A stretch of DNA of 64,000 nt from Streptomyces sp. NBC_00690 (GTDB taxonomy: Bacteria; Actinomycetota; Actinomycetes; Streptomycetales; Streptomycetaceae). The first letter of the stretch is position 1, and each line of letters starts with the position of its first letter. The stretch lies in contig NZ_CP109009.1 in NCBI RefSeq assembly GCF_036226685.1, forward strand, positions 3,348,001 to 3,412,000. Reading direction: 5' to 3'. The translations under genes were made by a program, and so were the position numbers. Shown in pieces: positions 52,527 through 61,579 of this stretch. Below the pieces are notes generated by a model. It searched no databases. It was not told the origin of the DNA and was given only the letters and a program-made list of their open reading frames with translations.

Positions 52527-54482
52527 TCAGATCGTTGTGATCCGGGGATCAGGGCCTTCCACCGGGTCGGCGGCGGCCGTCGGAAGCCGCAGGGTGAACG
52601 TGGAGCCCTCCCCCACCCGACTGCGGGCATCGACCGTGCCGCCGTGGGCCTCGGCCAACTTCCGTACGATCGCCAGCCCCAGACCGCTGCCTCCGGTCCT
52701 GCGGTTGCGGGACTTCTCCGCCCGCCAGAACCGGTCGAAGACATGCGGCAGGTCTGCGGCGGGGATGCCGGCGCCGGTGTCGCTGACCGCCACGTCGAGC
52801 CGGTCGGCGGACCCCCGCGCCCGGAGGGTGACCGAGCCGCCGCGCGGAGTGTGACGCACGGCGTTGGAGACCAGATTGCCGACCGCCTGACGCAATCGCA
52901 CCGGATCGGCGAGCAGCGTCGGAACGTTCGGGTCCACGCGGACGTGCAGGGCGACGCCCTCCGATTCGGCCCGTGCCTGGTGGGCTGCGGCGACCTGGCC
53001 GAGGAGTTCGTCGATCCGTACCGGTTCGGGGTGGAGCCGCAGTGCCCCCGCGTCGGCTTCGGCCAGGTCCTGGAGGTCGTCGATGATGTGTTGGAGCTGT
53101 ACCGCCTCTTCGAGGAGCGAGGAGACGAACGCCGGATCAAGGTCGGCGATTCCGTCCTGGGCGCCCTCCAGCCAGCCGCGGATGTTGCTCAGCGGAGTGC
53201 GCAGTTCATGGGCGACGTCGCTCACCATCGCCCGGCGCTGTGCTTCGAGGAGGGCGCGATGGGCGGCCATGTCGTTGAAGGCGACGGCCAGCCGGCCGAT
53301 CTCGTTGTCCGTGGTGACGGGCACGGGAGCGGTCCGCTCGCCGTCCTTCATCCGCTGGGCGGCTCCGGTGAGTGCGAGTAGGGGCCGGACCAGTCGGGTG
53401 GCGGCGAGCACGGAGGCACCCACGGTCAGTGCGAGCACCAGCGCGGCGACACCCGCGATCTGGACGGTGTTCGCCGGTGAGAGGTCGAAGCCGGGAGGTT
53501 CGGCTCCCACCGGATCGTCGATGAACAGGAGCGCGGGCGGCGAGACATGGGCGCGGAGCTGCGCTTTGCGGGCGGTGTTCACACAGGTGGCGGTGTCACG
53601 ATCCGCGGTGCTCTCCAGCTGTCCGGGTGGGCTCGGCATGGGTGATGCGATGGTGATCACGGGCGTGCGTGTTTTGAACAGGATGTCCTTCGGGCCGCGC
53701 TGCCAGGAGAGGTCGAGGTCGACGTTCACCGGTCCATGGCCCTTGTCCTTGAGGCACTGTGTGGCCAGTTCATTGAGTGCGGCGAGCGCCGTGCGTTCCG
53801 TACGGGTGGGGGCGTCCAACTCGTCGAGCCCGATGACGGCGCAGCGAATGCCGTGCACGCGTTCACCGTCCTGGCCGACGACCTCGATGCTCGGGCGTCC
53901 GCTGGGGGTGGGGACCACATCCGCGGCGACACCGTTGTCGGACAGACAGCTGACGATCCGCTTGGCGATCTTCTCCAACTTGGTGCTCTCAGGCGCCGTC
54001 AACCGGAAGGGGCCGACGGCCCGGGGGTCGATGCCGTCGGTCGTGTCCGCTCCGGTCCTGCTGGTGGCGAGCCCGGTGTCGGCGGCGAGCGGATTCAGGA
54101 CGGCAGCGTTCCGGATGGGGAGCTCGGCCGGCTGGGCGGCGGCTTCGGCGGAGTCGGCGATGGGCTGCCGGTTCTGGGTGGTGAGCACGATCCGGCGGTC
54201 GTACTTGCCCGCGAGGGTCTGCACGGTGTTCTGGACACCGTCCCACCGCGGATGGGTGGCGGCGTAGGCGAGAAGGGTGTCGTAGATGTCGGTGTCGTCG
54301 GTGAGGTTCTGGCCCTGCTGCTCCTTGATGGCGCCGGACGTGCTCTGGACGGCGAGCCAGGCGGTGGCGGCCACCGAGCAGGCGGCGACCAGGGTGGAGA
54401 CGGCGAGCAGCCTGCCGAGGAGGCTCTTGCGCAGGGGCAGTCTGGTGCGGCCCTCGCGCGAGGGGGCTTTACGACCGCGCAT
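52527..54482 (-). CDS. Sensor histidine kinase of two-component system
   Basis: A 651-aa kinase. Membrane segments near residues 24-46 and 340-362 flank an extracellular sensor of about 290 residues with three cysteines. HAMP, HisKA (VSDVAHELRTPLSNIRG, phospho-His about 425) and HATPase domains follow (N-box NLVSNAVRHTPRGG, G-boxes DTGAGIP and GGSGLGLAI). The signal is unknown. The start overlaps the end of the response regulator gene by 14 bases, so the pair is co-translated. Confidence 0.93.
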   Translation of the reverse strand: MRGRKAPSREGRTRLPLRKSLLGRLLAVSTLVAACSVAATAWLAVQSTSGAIKEQQGQNLTDDTDIYDTLLAYAATHPRWDGVQNTVQTLAGKYDRRIVLTTQNRQPIADSAEAAAQPAELPIRNAAVLNPLAADTGLATSRTGADTTDGIDPRAVGPFRLTAPESTKLEKIAKRIVSCLSDNGVAADVVPTPSGRPSIEVVGQDGERVHGIRCAVIGLDELDAPTRTERTALAALNELATQCLKDKGHGPVNVDLDLSWQRGPKDILFKTRTPVITIASPMPSPPGQLESTADRDTATCVNTARKAQLRAHVSPPALLFIDDPVGAEPPGFDLSPANTVQIAGVAALVLALTVGASVLAATRLVRPLLALTGAAQRMKDGERTAPVPVTTDNEIGRLAVAFNDMAAHRALLEAQRRAMVSDVAHELRTPLSNIRGWLEGAQDGIADLDPAFVSSLLEEAVQLQHIIDDLQDLAEADAGALRLHPEPVRIDELLGQVAAAHQARAESEGVALHVRVDPNVPTLLADPVRLRQAVGNLVSNAVRHTPRGGSVTLRARGSADRLDVAVSDTGAGIPAADLPHVFDRFWRAEKSRNRRTGGSGLGLAIVRKLAEAHGGTVDARSRVGEGSTFTLRLPTAAADPVEGPDPRITTI

Positions 54483-55254
54483 CGCGCCCGCCCGAAACCG
54501 GTCGTATGGGCCGCGCGGGTGCTACGGCCCCACCGCCGCGCGAGACCGCGGACGGTTTGGGGGCGGACAGTTTGTAGCCCACCCCGAAGACGGTCACCAG
54601 CCGCTGGGGCCGTCGTGGCTCGGGTTCGATCTTCTTTCTGAGGTTCATGATGTGGACGTCGACCGTCCGGTCCCCGATGTACCGGGTGAACCCGTGCAGC
54701 TCCTCCAGCAGTTGCTGTCGGGTGAAGACCCGGCCCGGCTCGGCTGCCATCGCCGCCAGGATGCGGAACTCCCCCGGGGTGCACTCCACGTACACGCCGT
54801 CGACGGTGACTTCATGGCGCTCGGGATCGACCGCCAGGGCACCCACGGTCAGCGTCGTTCCGGTCTTCGGCTCGGCCGGGTCCGGCACTCGGTTGCGGCG
54901 CAGCAGCGTCCTCACCCGGGCCATCAGTTCACGGGGGCTGTACGGCTTGGTCATGTAGTCGTCCGCCCCGAGGTCCAGTCCCAGCAGGAGATCGTCCTCG
55001 GTGGAACGGGCGGTGAGCATCAGGACCAGGAGGTCGAACCCCTCGGCCCGCAGGATGCGCAGCACGTCGAGACCATCGCACTTGGGCATCATCACATCGA
55101 GGATGAGCAGGTCGGGCGGCTGTCGGCGCACCAGGTCGATGGCGGCGCGCCCGTCGCGTACGACCGTGGCGGTGTGCCCTTCCCGTTCGAGATAGCGGCG
55201 GACCAGCTCGGCCTGCTTCTCGTCGTCCTCAGCGATCGTCACATGTGCGCACAC
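54469..55254 (-). CDS. OmpR/PhoB-family response regulator
   Basis: About 261 aa. The receiver domain has Asp pocket AEDDE, phospho-acceptor Asp about 53 in LLILDVMMP, and Lys in DYMTKPYSP. A winged-helix DNA-binding domain follows (ECTPGEFRILAAMAAEPGRVFTRQQLLEELHG; TVDVHIMNLRKKI). A Pro/Arg tail ends the protein. The start is not certain: two GTG codons (55254, 55272) lie close together and neither has a good ribosome site. It partners the histidine kinase downstream. Confidence 0.92.
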   Translation of the reverse strand: MCAHVTIAEDDEKQAELVRRYLEREGHTATVVRDGRAAIDLVRRQPPDLLILDVMMPKCDGLDVLRILRAEGFDLLVLMLTARSTEDDLLLGLDLGADDYMTKPYSPRELMARVRTLLRRNRVPDPAEPKTGTTLTVGALAVDPERHEVTVDGVYVECTPGEFRILAAMAAEPGRVFTRQQLLEELHGFTRYIGDRTVDVHIMNLRKKIEPEPRRPQRLVTVFGVGYKLSAPKPSAVSRGGGAVAPARPIRPVSGGRDARS

Positions 55255-55288
55255 ACGGCCGATCGTATGCACCCGCGTCGAACGGGAC

Positions 55289-55320
55289 GGTGGGCGGGAC
55301 CCTCACAGGTCCCGCCCACC
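55289..55320 (-). terminator. Perfect hairpin after hpd
   Basis: GGTGGGCGGGACC, loop CTCACA and GGTCCCGCCCACC give a perfect 13-bp stem 44 bases after the hpd stop. No T-tract follows. Probably the hpd terminator. Confidence 0.65.
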
Positions 55321-55364
55321 GGTGCCGTACGGCCGGAAGGCGCCGGGCGCCCGCCGGTCGGCCG

Positions 55365-56552
<1,188 letters not shown>

Positions 56553-56643
56553 TCACAACGCTAGGCAATCTGCACTACCAGGGTCCACGATGGTCCCGCT
56601 TTCTGTACAGGATGACCACCCAAAGGCCCCATGGGAGTGCAGT

Positions 56644-57153
56644 GTGGCGATCGATCATTTGGACGGCCGACTGATCGTGCTGTTGGCACGTGAACCGAGG
56701 ATCGGCGTACTGGAGGCATCGCGTCGGCTCGGAGTTGCCCGGGGGACCGTACAGGCGCGGCTCGACCGGCTGCGCACCCATGGTGTGCTGCGCGGCTTCG
56801 GGCCCGACGTGGACCCGGCCGCGCTGGGGTACCCGGTCACGGCCTTCGCCACCTTGGAGATCAAGCAGGGGCAGGGGGCGGACGTCAGGGCGCATCTGGC
56901 CACCGTTCCTGAGGTGTTGGAGTTGCACACCACCACCGGACAGGGGGACATGTTGTGCCGGCTGGTGGCACGGTCCAACGCCGACCTCCAGCGGGTGATC
57001 GATCGCGTGGTCGGGTTCGAGGGGATCATGCGCGCTTCCACGGCGATCGTGATGGAGAACCCGGTGCCGCTGCGGATCATCCCGCTGGTGGAACAGGCGG
57101 CCAGGGAGGGTGGCCGGCCGGGGCCCGGGAGGCCCGAGGAGCCGTCCACCTAG
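56644..57153 (+). CDS. Lrp/AsnC family transcriptional regulator
   Basis: A 169-aa regulator with an N-terminal helix-turn-helix (LIVLLAREPRIGVLEASRRLGVARGTVQARLDRLRTHGVLRGFG) and a C-terminal RAM effector domain (VTAFATLEIKQGQGADVRAHLATVPEVLELHTTTGQGDMLCRLVARSNADLQRVIDRVV). It is divergent from hpd, 133 bases apart, so tyrosine or a related ligand is a fair guess. The GTG at 56644 with GGGAG upstream is chosen; ATG 56590 is an alternative. Confidence 0.88.
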   Translation: MAIDHLDGRLIVLLAREPRIGVLEASRRLGVARGTVQARLDRLRTHGVLRGFGPDVDPAALGYPVTAFATLEIKQGQGADVRAHLATVPEVLELHTTTGQGDMLCRLVARSNADLQRVIDRVVGFEGIMRASTAIVMENPVPLRIIPLVEQAAREGGRPGPGRPEEPST

Positions 57154-57200
57154 GGAGACCATTGCACGGCTCTCGCGGTGGCGTGTGACGCAAAAACAAT

Positions 57201-57224
57201 GCTTGCAAAGCTTTATTTGCAAGC
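57201..57224 (+). promoter_or_regulatory. Palindromic operator before the ArsR gene
   Basis: GCTTGCAAA, six bases, TTTGCAAGC is a perfect 9-bp inverted repeat. A further TTTGCA half-site lies at 57230-57235, next to the start codon. The whole block is A/T-rich for this genome. It is placed to repress the ArsR-MFS operon by its own regulator. Confidence 0.7.
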
Positions 57225-57237
57225 ATATCTTTGCACT

Positions 57238-57984
57238 ATGCACGAGCCGCAGCCGGATTCCCGCTACCGCCCCCTGGACCCGCGGTCCCTGCGGGGCATC
57301 GCCCACCCCCTGCGGCTGCGACTGCTCACCGCGTTGCGCCACGACGGGCCGGCGACCGCATCACAACTGGCGCATTCCCTGGGCGAGTCCAGCGGTGCCA
57401 CGAGCTACCACCTGCGCCAACTCGCGGCGCACGGCTTCGTCGAAGACGCCCCCGACCTCAACAAGGGGCGCGAGCGCTGGTGGCGGGCTTCCGCCGAGGG
57501 CACGAGCATCGACCATTCGATGTTCCACAGCGAGGACCCGGCCGTCCGTGGAGCCGCCGGCCTGTTCATCCAGGAGGTCGCGGCCCAGCACGCGGAGGAG
57601 GTCAGCGGCTGGCTCGACACCGCCGACGAATGGCCAAAGGAGTGGCGTCGGGCATCGGACCTCAGCGACTTCACCCTGCGACTGACACCGGAAGCGGCCA
57701 GGGAGCTGAACCGAAAGGTCCATGCACTGATCGAGAGCTACCGGGACCATGAACCCGCACCCAAGGACACGGACGAACCCGACCCGGAGCACCGCGAGAA
57801 CCCCCCGCACCCCGAAGTGCCCAGCAATCCCGAAGGCTCCACCCGCCCCGCCCCGGCCACCGCACGAACGGATGCCGATCGAGCCGCCCAGGTGCGCATC
57901 CACCTCCATGCCTTCCCCCGCACCCCTCGCACGGCCCGCGCCCCTCGCGCCCCCGGGTCAGCAACCGAAGGGACCCCGCCATGA
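57238..57984 (+). CDS. ArsR-family regulator with disordered tail
   Basis: A 248-aa protein. Residues 15-90 form a winged helix typical of ArsR/PadR-like Streptomyces regulators (HPLRLRLLTALRHDGPATASQLAHSLGESSGATSYHLRQLAAHGFVEDA). The middle resembles DUF4180-like helical parts. The last 85 residues are Pro/Glu/Arg-rich and unstructured. No metal-binding cysteine pair is visible, so it probably senses an organic compound. The ATG overlaps an A/T-rich operator and has no ribosome site, so the mRNA may be leaderless. It overlaps the MFS gene start by ATGA. Confidence 0.85.
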   Translation: MHEPQPDSRYRPLDPRSLRGIAHPLRLRLLTALRHDGPATASQLAHSLGESSGATSYHLRQLAAHGFVEDAPDLNKGRERWWRASAEGTSIDHSMFHSEDPAVRGAAGLFIQEVAAQHAEEVSGWLDTADEWPKEWRRASDLSDFTLRLTPEAARELNRKVHALIESYRDHEPAPKDTDEPDPEHRENPPHPEVPSNPEGSTRPAPATARTDADRAAQVRIHLHAFPRTPRTARAPRAPGSATEGTPP

Positions 57985-59378
57985 CCGCCGGAGAGACCCC
58001 GACCGAAGCAACAGAATCACCCGAAACACCAGAAGGGCCCGGCCCAACCGGGAGCGACGCGATCCCGGGGGGCCCTCGTCGACGCGGCCCGCTCGCCCAT
58101 GTCCTGGCGGCCAACGCCGTTTCCATCACCGGTAATTCGCTCACCCTGGTCGGCGTGCCCTGGTTCGCCCTGGAGACCACCGGCAGCCCCGCCAAAGCTG
58201 GTCTGGTCGCCTTCTGCGCCACCCTGCCCGTCGTCGTGGCAGCGATCGCGGGCGGCCCCATCATCGACCGCACGGGCCGCCGCCGGATCAGCATCATCTC
58301 GGACACCGTCTGCGCGATCTCCGTCGCGACGATCCCCTTACTTCACTACGCGGACCTCCTCCACTTCTGGATGCTGTGCGCCCTGATGGCGGTGACGGGC
58401 CTCTTCCACGCCCCCGGCGAAACCGCGCGCTACGTCCTGCTGCCCCAACTCGCCGTGATCGCGGGCACCCCGATCCCCCGGGCCGCGAGCATCTTCGACG
58501 CGGTGTCGCGCGGTGCGCGCATGGCCGGCGCCGCCCTCGCGGGCGTACTGATCGCCCTCACCGGCGCGGAGACCGTCCTGCTCCTCGACGCCCTGACCTT
58601 CGCCGGCTCGGCCCTGCTGATCTACTTCGGCGTACGGAACGTCGCCGCTGCGGAACCCAGCAAGAACACCCGCCCCGTCTCGCTGCGCACCTATACGGGC
58701 GAACTGCGCGAGGGATACTCCTTCCTGCTGCGCGACCCCCTGCTGTTCGGCATCACCCTGATGGTGATGCTCACCAACGGCCTCGACCAGGCATGGAGCG
58801 CCGTACTCCTGCCCGTGCACGCCAAGGAGAACCTCGGCGGGGCCGGTGAACTGGGCATGCTGGTCGCGCTCTTCGCCGGCTGCGCCCTGCTCGGAGCACT
58901 GCTGTACGGGGCGATAGGCGAGCGGTTCCCGCGGCGGGTGGTGTTCACGGTGGCGTTCATGATCGCCGGAGCACCGAAGTACGTGGGAGCAGCGCTGACC
59001 GACGGGACCGTACCGCTGGCACTGATCCTGGCGGCCGGCGGGATCGGCGCCGGAATGATCAACCCGATCCTCACCACCGTCGTGTACGAGCGGGTCCCGG
59101 ACGCGCTGCGCAGCAGGGTCGCGGGCGTCACGGTGGCCGGAGCCCTGTTGACCACTCCCCTGGGCGGACTCGCGGCCGGCTTCCTCATCGAACAGGTGGG
59201 GCTGTGGACGACCCTGTGGGTCCTCGGAGGGACCTACTTCGCGGCGAACCTGGCGCCCGCGATCTTCCCCTGTTGGCGGGAGCTGAACTCGACCCCCGTG
59301 GACGCACTCAGCAAGACGGCACCTTCCCCCCGGCGTCCAGCGCGCGAAGGGACTCCACGGCGCCCTGGAGGGAAGTGA
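57981..59378 (+). CDS. MFS drug-efflux type transporter
   Basis: A 465-aa permease with a disordered N-terminus of about 45 residues and twelve hydrophobic segments. The MFS loop is GGPIIDRTGRRRISIISD. It is of the enterobactin/ multidrug efflux branch (NAVSITGNSLTLVGVPWFALETTG). It is coupled to the ArsR regulator (ATGA), so it should be derepressed when that regulator binds its ligand. Its last 71 bases overlap the convergent protease gene on the other strand. Confidence 0.88.
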   Translation: MTAGETPTEATESPETPEGPGPTGSDAIPGGPRRRGPLAHVLAANAVSITGNSLTLVGVPWFALETTGSPAKAGLVAFCATLPVVVAAIAGGPIIDRTGRRRISIISDTVCAISVATIPLLHYADLLHFWMLCALMAVTGLFHAPGETARYVLLPQLAVIAGTPIPRAASIFDAVSRGARMAGAALAGVLIALTGAETVLLLDALTFAGSALLIYFGVRNVAAAEPSKNTRPVSLRTYTGELREGYSFLLRDPLLFGITLMVMLTNGLDQAWSAVLLPVHAKENLGGAGELGMLVALFAGCALLGALLYGAIGERFPRRVVFTVAFMIAGAPKYVGAALTDGTVPLALILAAGGIGAGMINPILTTVVYERVPDALRSRVAGVTVAGALLTTPLGGLAAGFLIEQVGLWTTLWVLGGTYFAANLAPAIFPCWRELNSTPVDALSKTAPSPRRPAREGTPRRPGGK

Positions 59379-60096
59379 CCGGGATCAGTCGCAGCTCCTT
59401 GGGGGCCTCGGCCAGGGCGTCCGAACACTCACCCTCCGGCACCAGGAAGACGGTTGCGCCGTCCCGGGCCGCGGCCTGCGTCTTCAGCGACACCCCGCCG
59501 ACCTGGCCGACCTTGCCGTTCGGGGAGATCGTGCCCGTACCCGCGATGCTGCGGCCACCGGTGAGATCGCCCCCCTCGCCGTTGCCGTCGAGTTTGTCGA
59601 CGATGCCGAGCGAGAACAACAGTCCGGCGCTGGGACCACCGATATCGGCGAGCCGCAGGGTGACCTTGACCTTCGCGGGGTCCTCGTCCAAGTAGGCGAG
59701 CGCGGCCAAGGTGGCGTCGTGCTGCGATTCCGTCATGTCCTTGAGGTTCCGCTCGGCGACTTCCCCGGTGGACTTGCCGCTGGGGTAGACGGAATCCCGC
59801 GGCAGCACCGAACGGTCGGTGCGGAACCAACCGTCGACCACCTCGCCGACGCGGATGTCGGCGGCCGGACCCGTGGCGAGGATCGTGGTCATCCGCAGGG
59901 CGCCCTCGGGGGTGCGGACCGGGGCGCCGCTGATAGAGATCACGGGCGTGCCCTTGTGCGTGCCCAACACATTTGCGGTGTCCCCGGGCTGCGCGATGAC
60001 GTACGGCAGCGGTGCGAAACCGACGACGCCGAAGAGGGCCACGAGGGGAACGGCGCTGAGGATGAGCGCCCGCGGGCGCGAGAGACGGGAGAGCAC
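59308..60096 (-). CDS. YlbL-type membrane-anchored Lon-like (S16) serine protease
   Basis: A 262-aa protein with one N-terminal membrane segment (ALILSAVPLVALFGVVGF), a PDZ-like part (GTPVISISGAPVRTPEGALRMTT) and a Lon-type S16 domain. The S16 domain has the Ser in LADIGGPSAGLLFSLGIVDKL and the Lys in KVGQVGGVSLKTQAA as a Ser-Lys dyad. YlbL in Bacillus degrades a cell-division inhibitor; here the target is unknown. Its end overlaps the MFS gene by 71 bases, tail to tail. Confidence 0.88.
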   Translation of the reverse strand: MLSRLSRPRALILSAVPLVALFGVVGFAPLPYVIAQPGDTANVLGTHKGTPVISISGAPVRTPEGALRMTTILATGPAADIRVGEVVDGWFRTDRSVLPRDSVYPSGKSTGEVAERNLKDMTESQHDATLAALAYLDEDPAKVKVTLRLADIGGPSAGLLFSLGIVDKLDGNGEGGDLTGGRSIAGTGTISPNGKVGQVGGVSLKTQAAARDGATVFLVPEGECSDALAEAPKELRLIPVTSLQGAVESLRALDAGGKVPSC

Positions 60097-60189
60097 CGAC
60101 CCAATCTATCCGGGCCGGGCGGAGTGCCGGGACCGCACAGGGCGCCGCCCGCACCCATCGAGCGCACGGCCCTACGGGCAGGGGAAGGA

Positions 60190-60831
60190 TCAGCGCAGGG
60201 CGTCGGCGACCTCGCGGGCGGCGTCGACCACCCGTGGGCCCACTCGCTCGGGAACCGAGTCGGCGAGCATCACCACACCCACGCTCCCCTCTATCCCGGT
60301 GACTCCCACGAGCGGTGCAGCCGCTCCGCTGGCACCGGCCTCCAACTCGCCGTGGGTCAGGGTGTAGCCGGGATCGTCGGCGTGGCCCAGTCGCGCGGCC
60401 AGTATCGCCTTGCCCGCCGCGCCCCGGTCCAACGGATGGCGGAAACCGGCCCGATAGGCGACGTGGTAGTCCGTCCAGGTGGGCTCAACGACGGCGACCG
60501 CGAGGGCCTCCGCACCGTCCACCAGGGTGAGGTGCGCGGTCGCCCCGATGTCTTCGGCGAGGGCCCGCAACGCGGGCATCGCCGCCTCGCGCACCAGCGG
60601 GTGGACTTGTCGACCGAGCCTGAGCACACCGAGGCCGACCCTGGCACGTCCGCCCAAGTCCCTACGGACCAGGGCGTGTTGTTCCAGGGTGGCCAGCAGA
60701 CGGTAGACCACGGTCCGGTTGACACCGAGCTTGTTGGACAGCTCGGTGACGGTCAACCCGTGATCGGTGTCGGCGAGCAGCTTGAGGACGCGCAGTCCTC
60801 GGTCGAGCGTCTGGGAGGTTTCCGCGGTCAC
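60190..60831 (-). CDS. IclR-family transcriptional regulator
   Basis: A 213-aa regulator with an N-terminal winged helix (SQTLDRGLRVLKLLADTDHGLTVTELSNKLGVNRTVVYRLLATLEQHALVRRD) and an IclR effector domain (MPALRALAEDIGATAHLTLVDGAEALAVAVVEPTWTDYHVAYRAGFRHPLDRGAAGKAILA). The GTG at 60831 follows AAGGAGAG. It has no metabolic gene beside it, so its targets are not obvious. A long spacer lies upstream. Confidence 0.88.
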   Translation of the reverse strand: MTAETSQTLDRGLRVLKLLADTDHGLTVTELSNKLGVNRTVVYRLLATLEQHALVRRDLGGRARVGLGVLRLGRQVHPLVREAAMPALRALAEDIGATAHLTLVDGAEALAVAVVEPTWTDYHVAYRAGFRHPLDRGAAGKAILAARLGHADDPGYTLTHGELEAGASGAAAPLVGVTGIEGSVGVVMLADSVPERVGPRVVDAAREVADALR

Positions 60832-61579
60832 GACGCCCTCTCCTTCGGAGTGAGTGACGGCGGATCCTCGCGGTCGTATCCGCGGTGCCGGTCGCGTCGG
60901 CACCGCACCCAGAGGCCGCCGGCAGGCCATGGCACACCGGCTGGGCTCCGCGGCTCGTGCTGCCACGGAAGCAGTTGTATTGCCCGGACAGTAGCGATCC
61001 GGTCCGCTCAGCGGAAGACCTCGTCCAGAATCCGGATGCCCACCCGTGATATTGGGTGGGTTGGCAATCGTTCGAACACTACATCCGCCCCCGACCCGCT
61101 CATACCGGATTGCGCCAACAAGTACCTGAGCGCGGCTCATCGCCCCATGTGCTCGGGAGAAGTGGGGGTGAACCGGGTCGAGGGGCCTGGGCAAGGGGGC
61201 TCGAAGGGGCGAACCACCGCCCGTGTACGAGGTCGATCGCGGCAGTGTGCCCAGTCGATCGTTGGCCTGTGCGGCGGGTCGCCGTTGTGGGCCGTGTGCA
61301 GGGTCGCCCGCTGCCGGGCGGTCGAGGTGGGTCCTGGCGTCCCGGCCGGACGGGCACCTCGCATGGGCAGCCATCGCCGCCGCACCCGGGGCGCACCCGT
61401 ACCCGGATCCAGATGCCATCAGATGCCATCAGACGTCCGCAGACGTTGGCAGATGTCCGCACCGGCCGGGACCAGCGGACCTTCCCCGCGGGAACGGCAC
61501 ATCTGCCGTGACGTACGGCAGGCACCGCACGCCCGTCGAGCGTGCGCCGGGAGCGCCTCCGCGGTCCCGGACGGTCACA
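60832..61579. other. Long spacer between IclR and helicase genes (748 bp)
   Basis: No gene is supported in 748 bases; ORFs here are short or have the composition of antisense shadows. It contains a hairpin (CCCACCC / GGGTGGG at 61039-61060) in an A/T-richer part and five in-phase 10-bp units near 61411-61460. The first could be an IclR operator or promoter element. Confidence 0.55.
61411..61460 (+). repeat. 10-bp tandem units, five copies
   Basis: AGATGCCATC twice exactly, then AGACGTCCGC, AGACGTTGGC and AGATGTCCGC, all in 10-base phase. It is a microsatellite-like patch with no known function. Confidence 0.65.

Noticed and set aside
61056..61511. A 151-codon plus-strand ORF in the long IclR-helicase spacer.
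   Set aside because: It has Arg/Gly-rich composition, no ribosome site and no domain, and overlaps the 10-bp repeat block.
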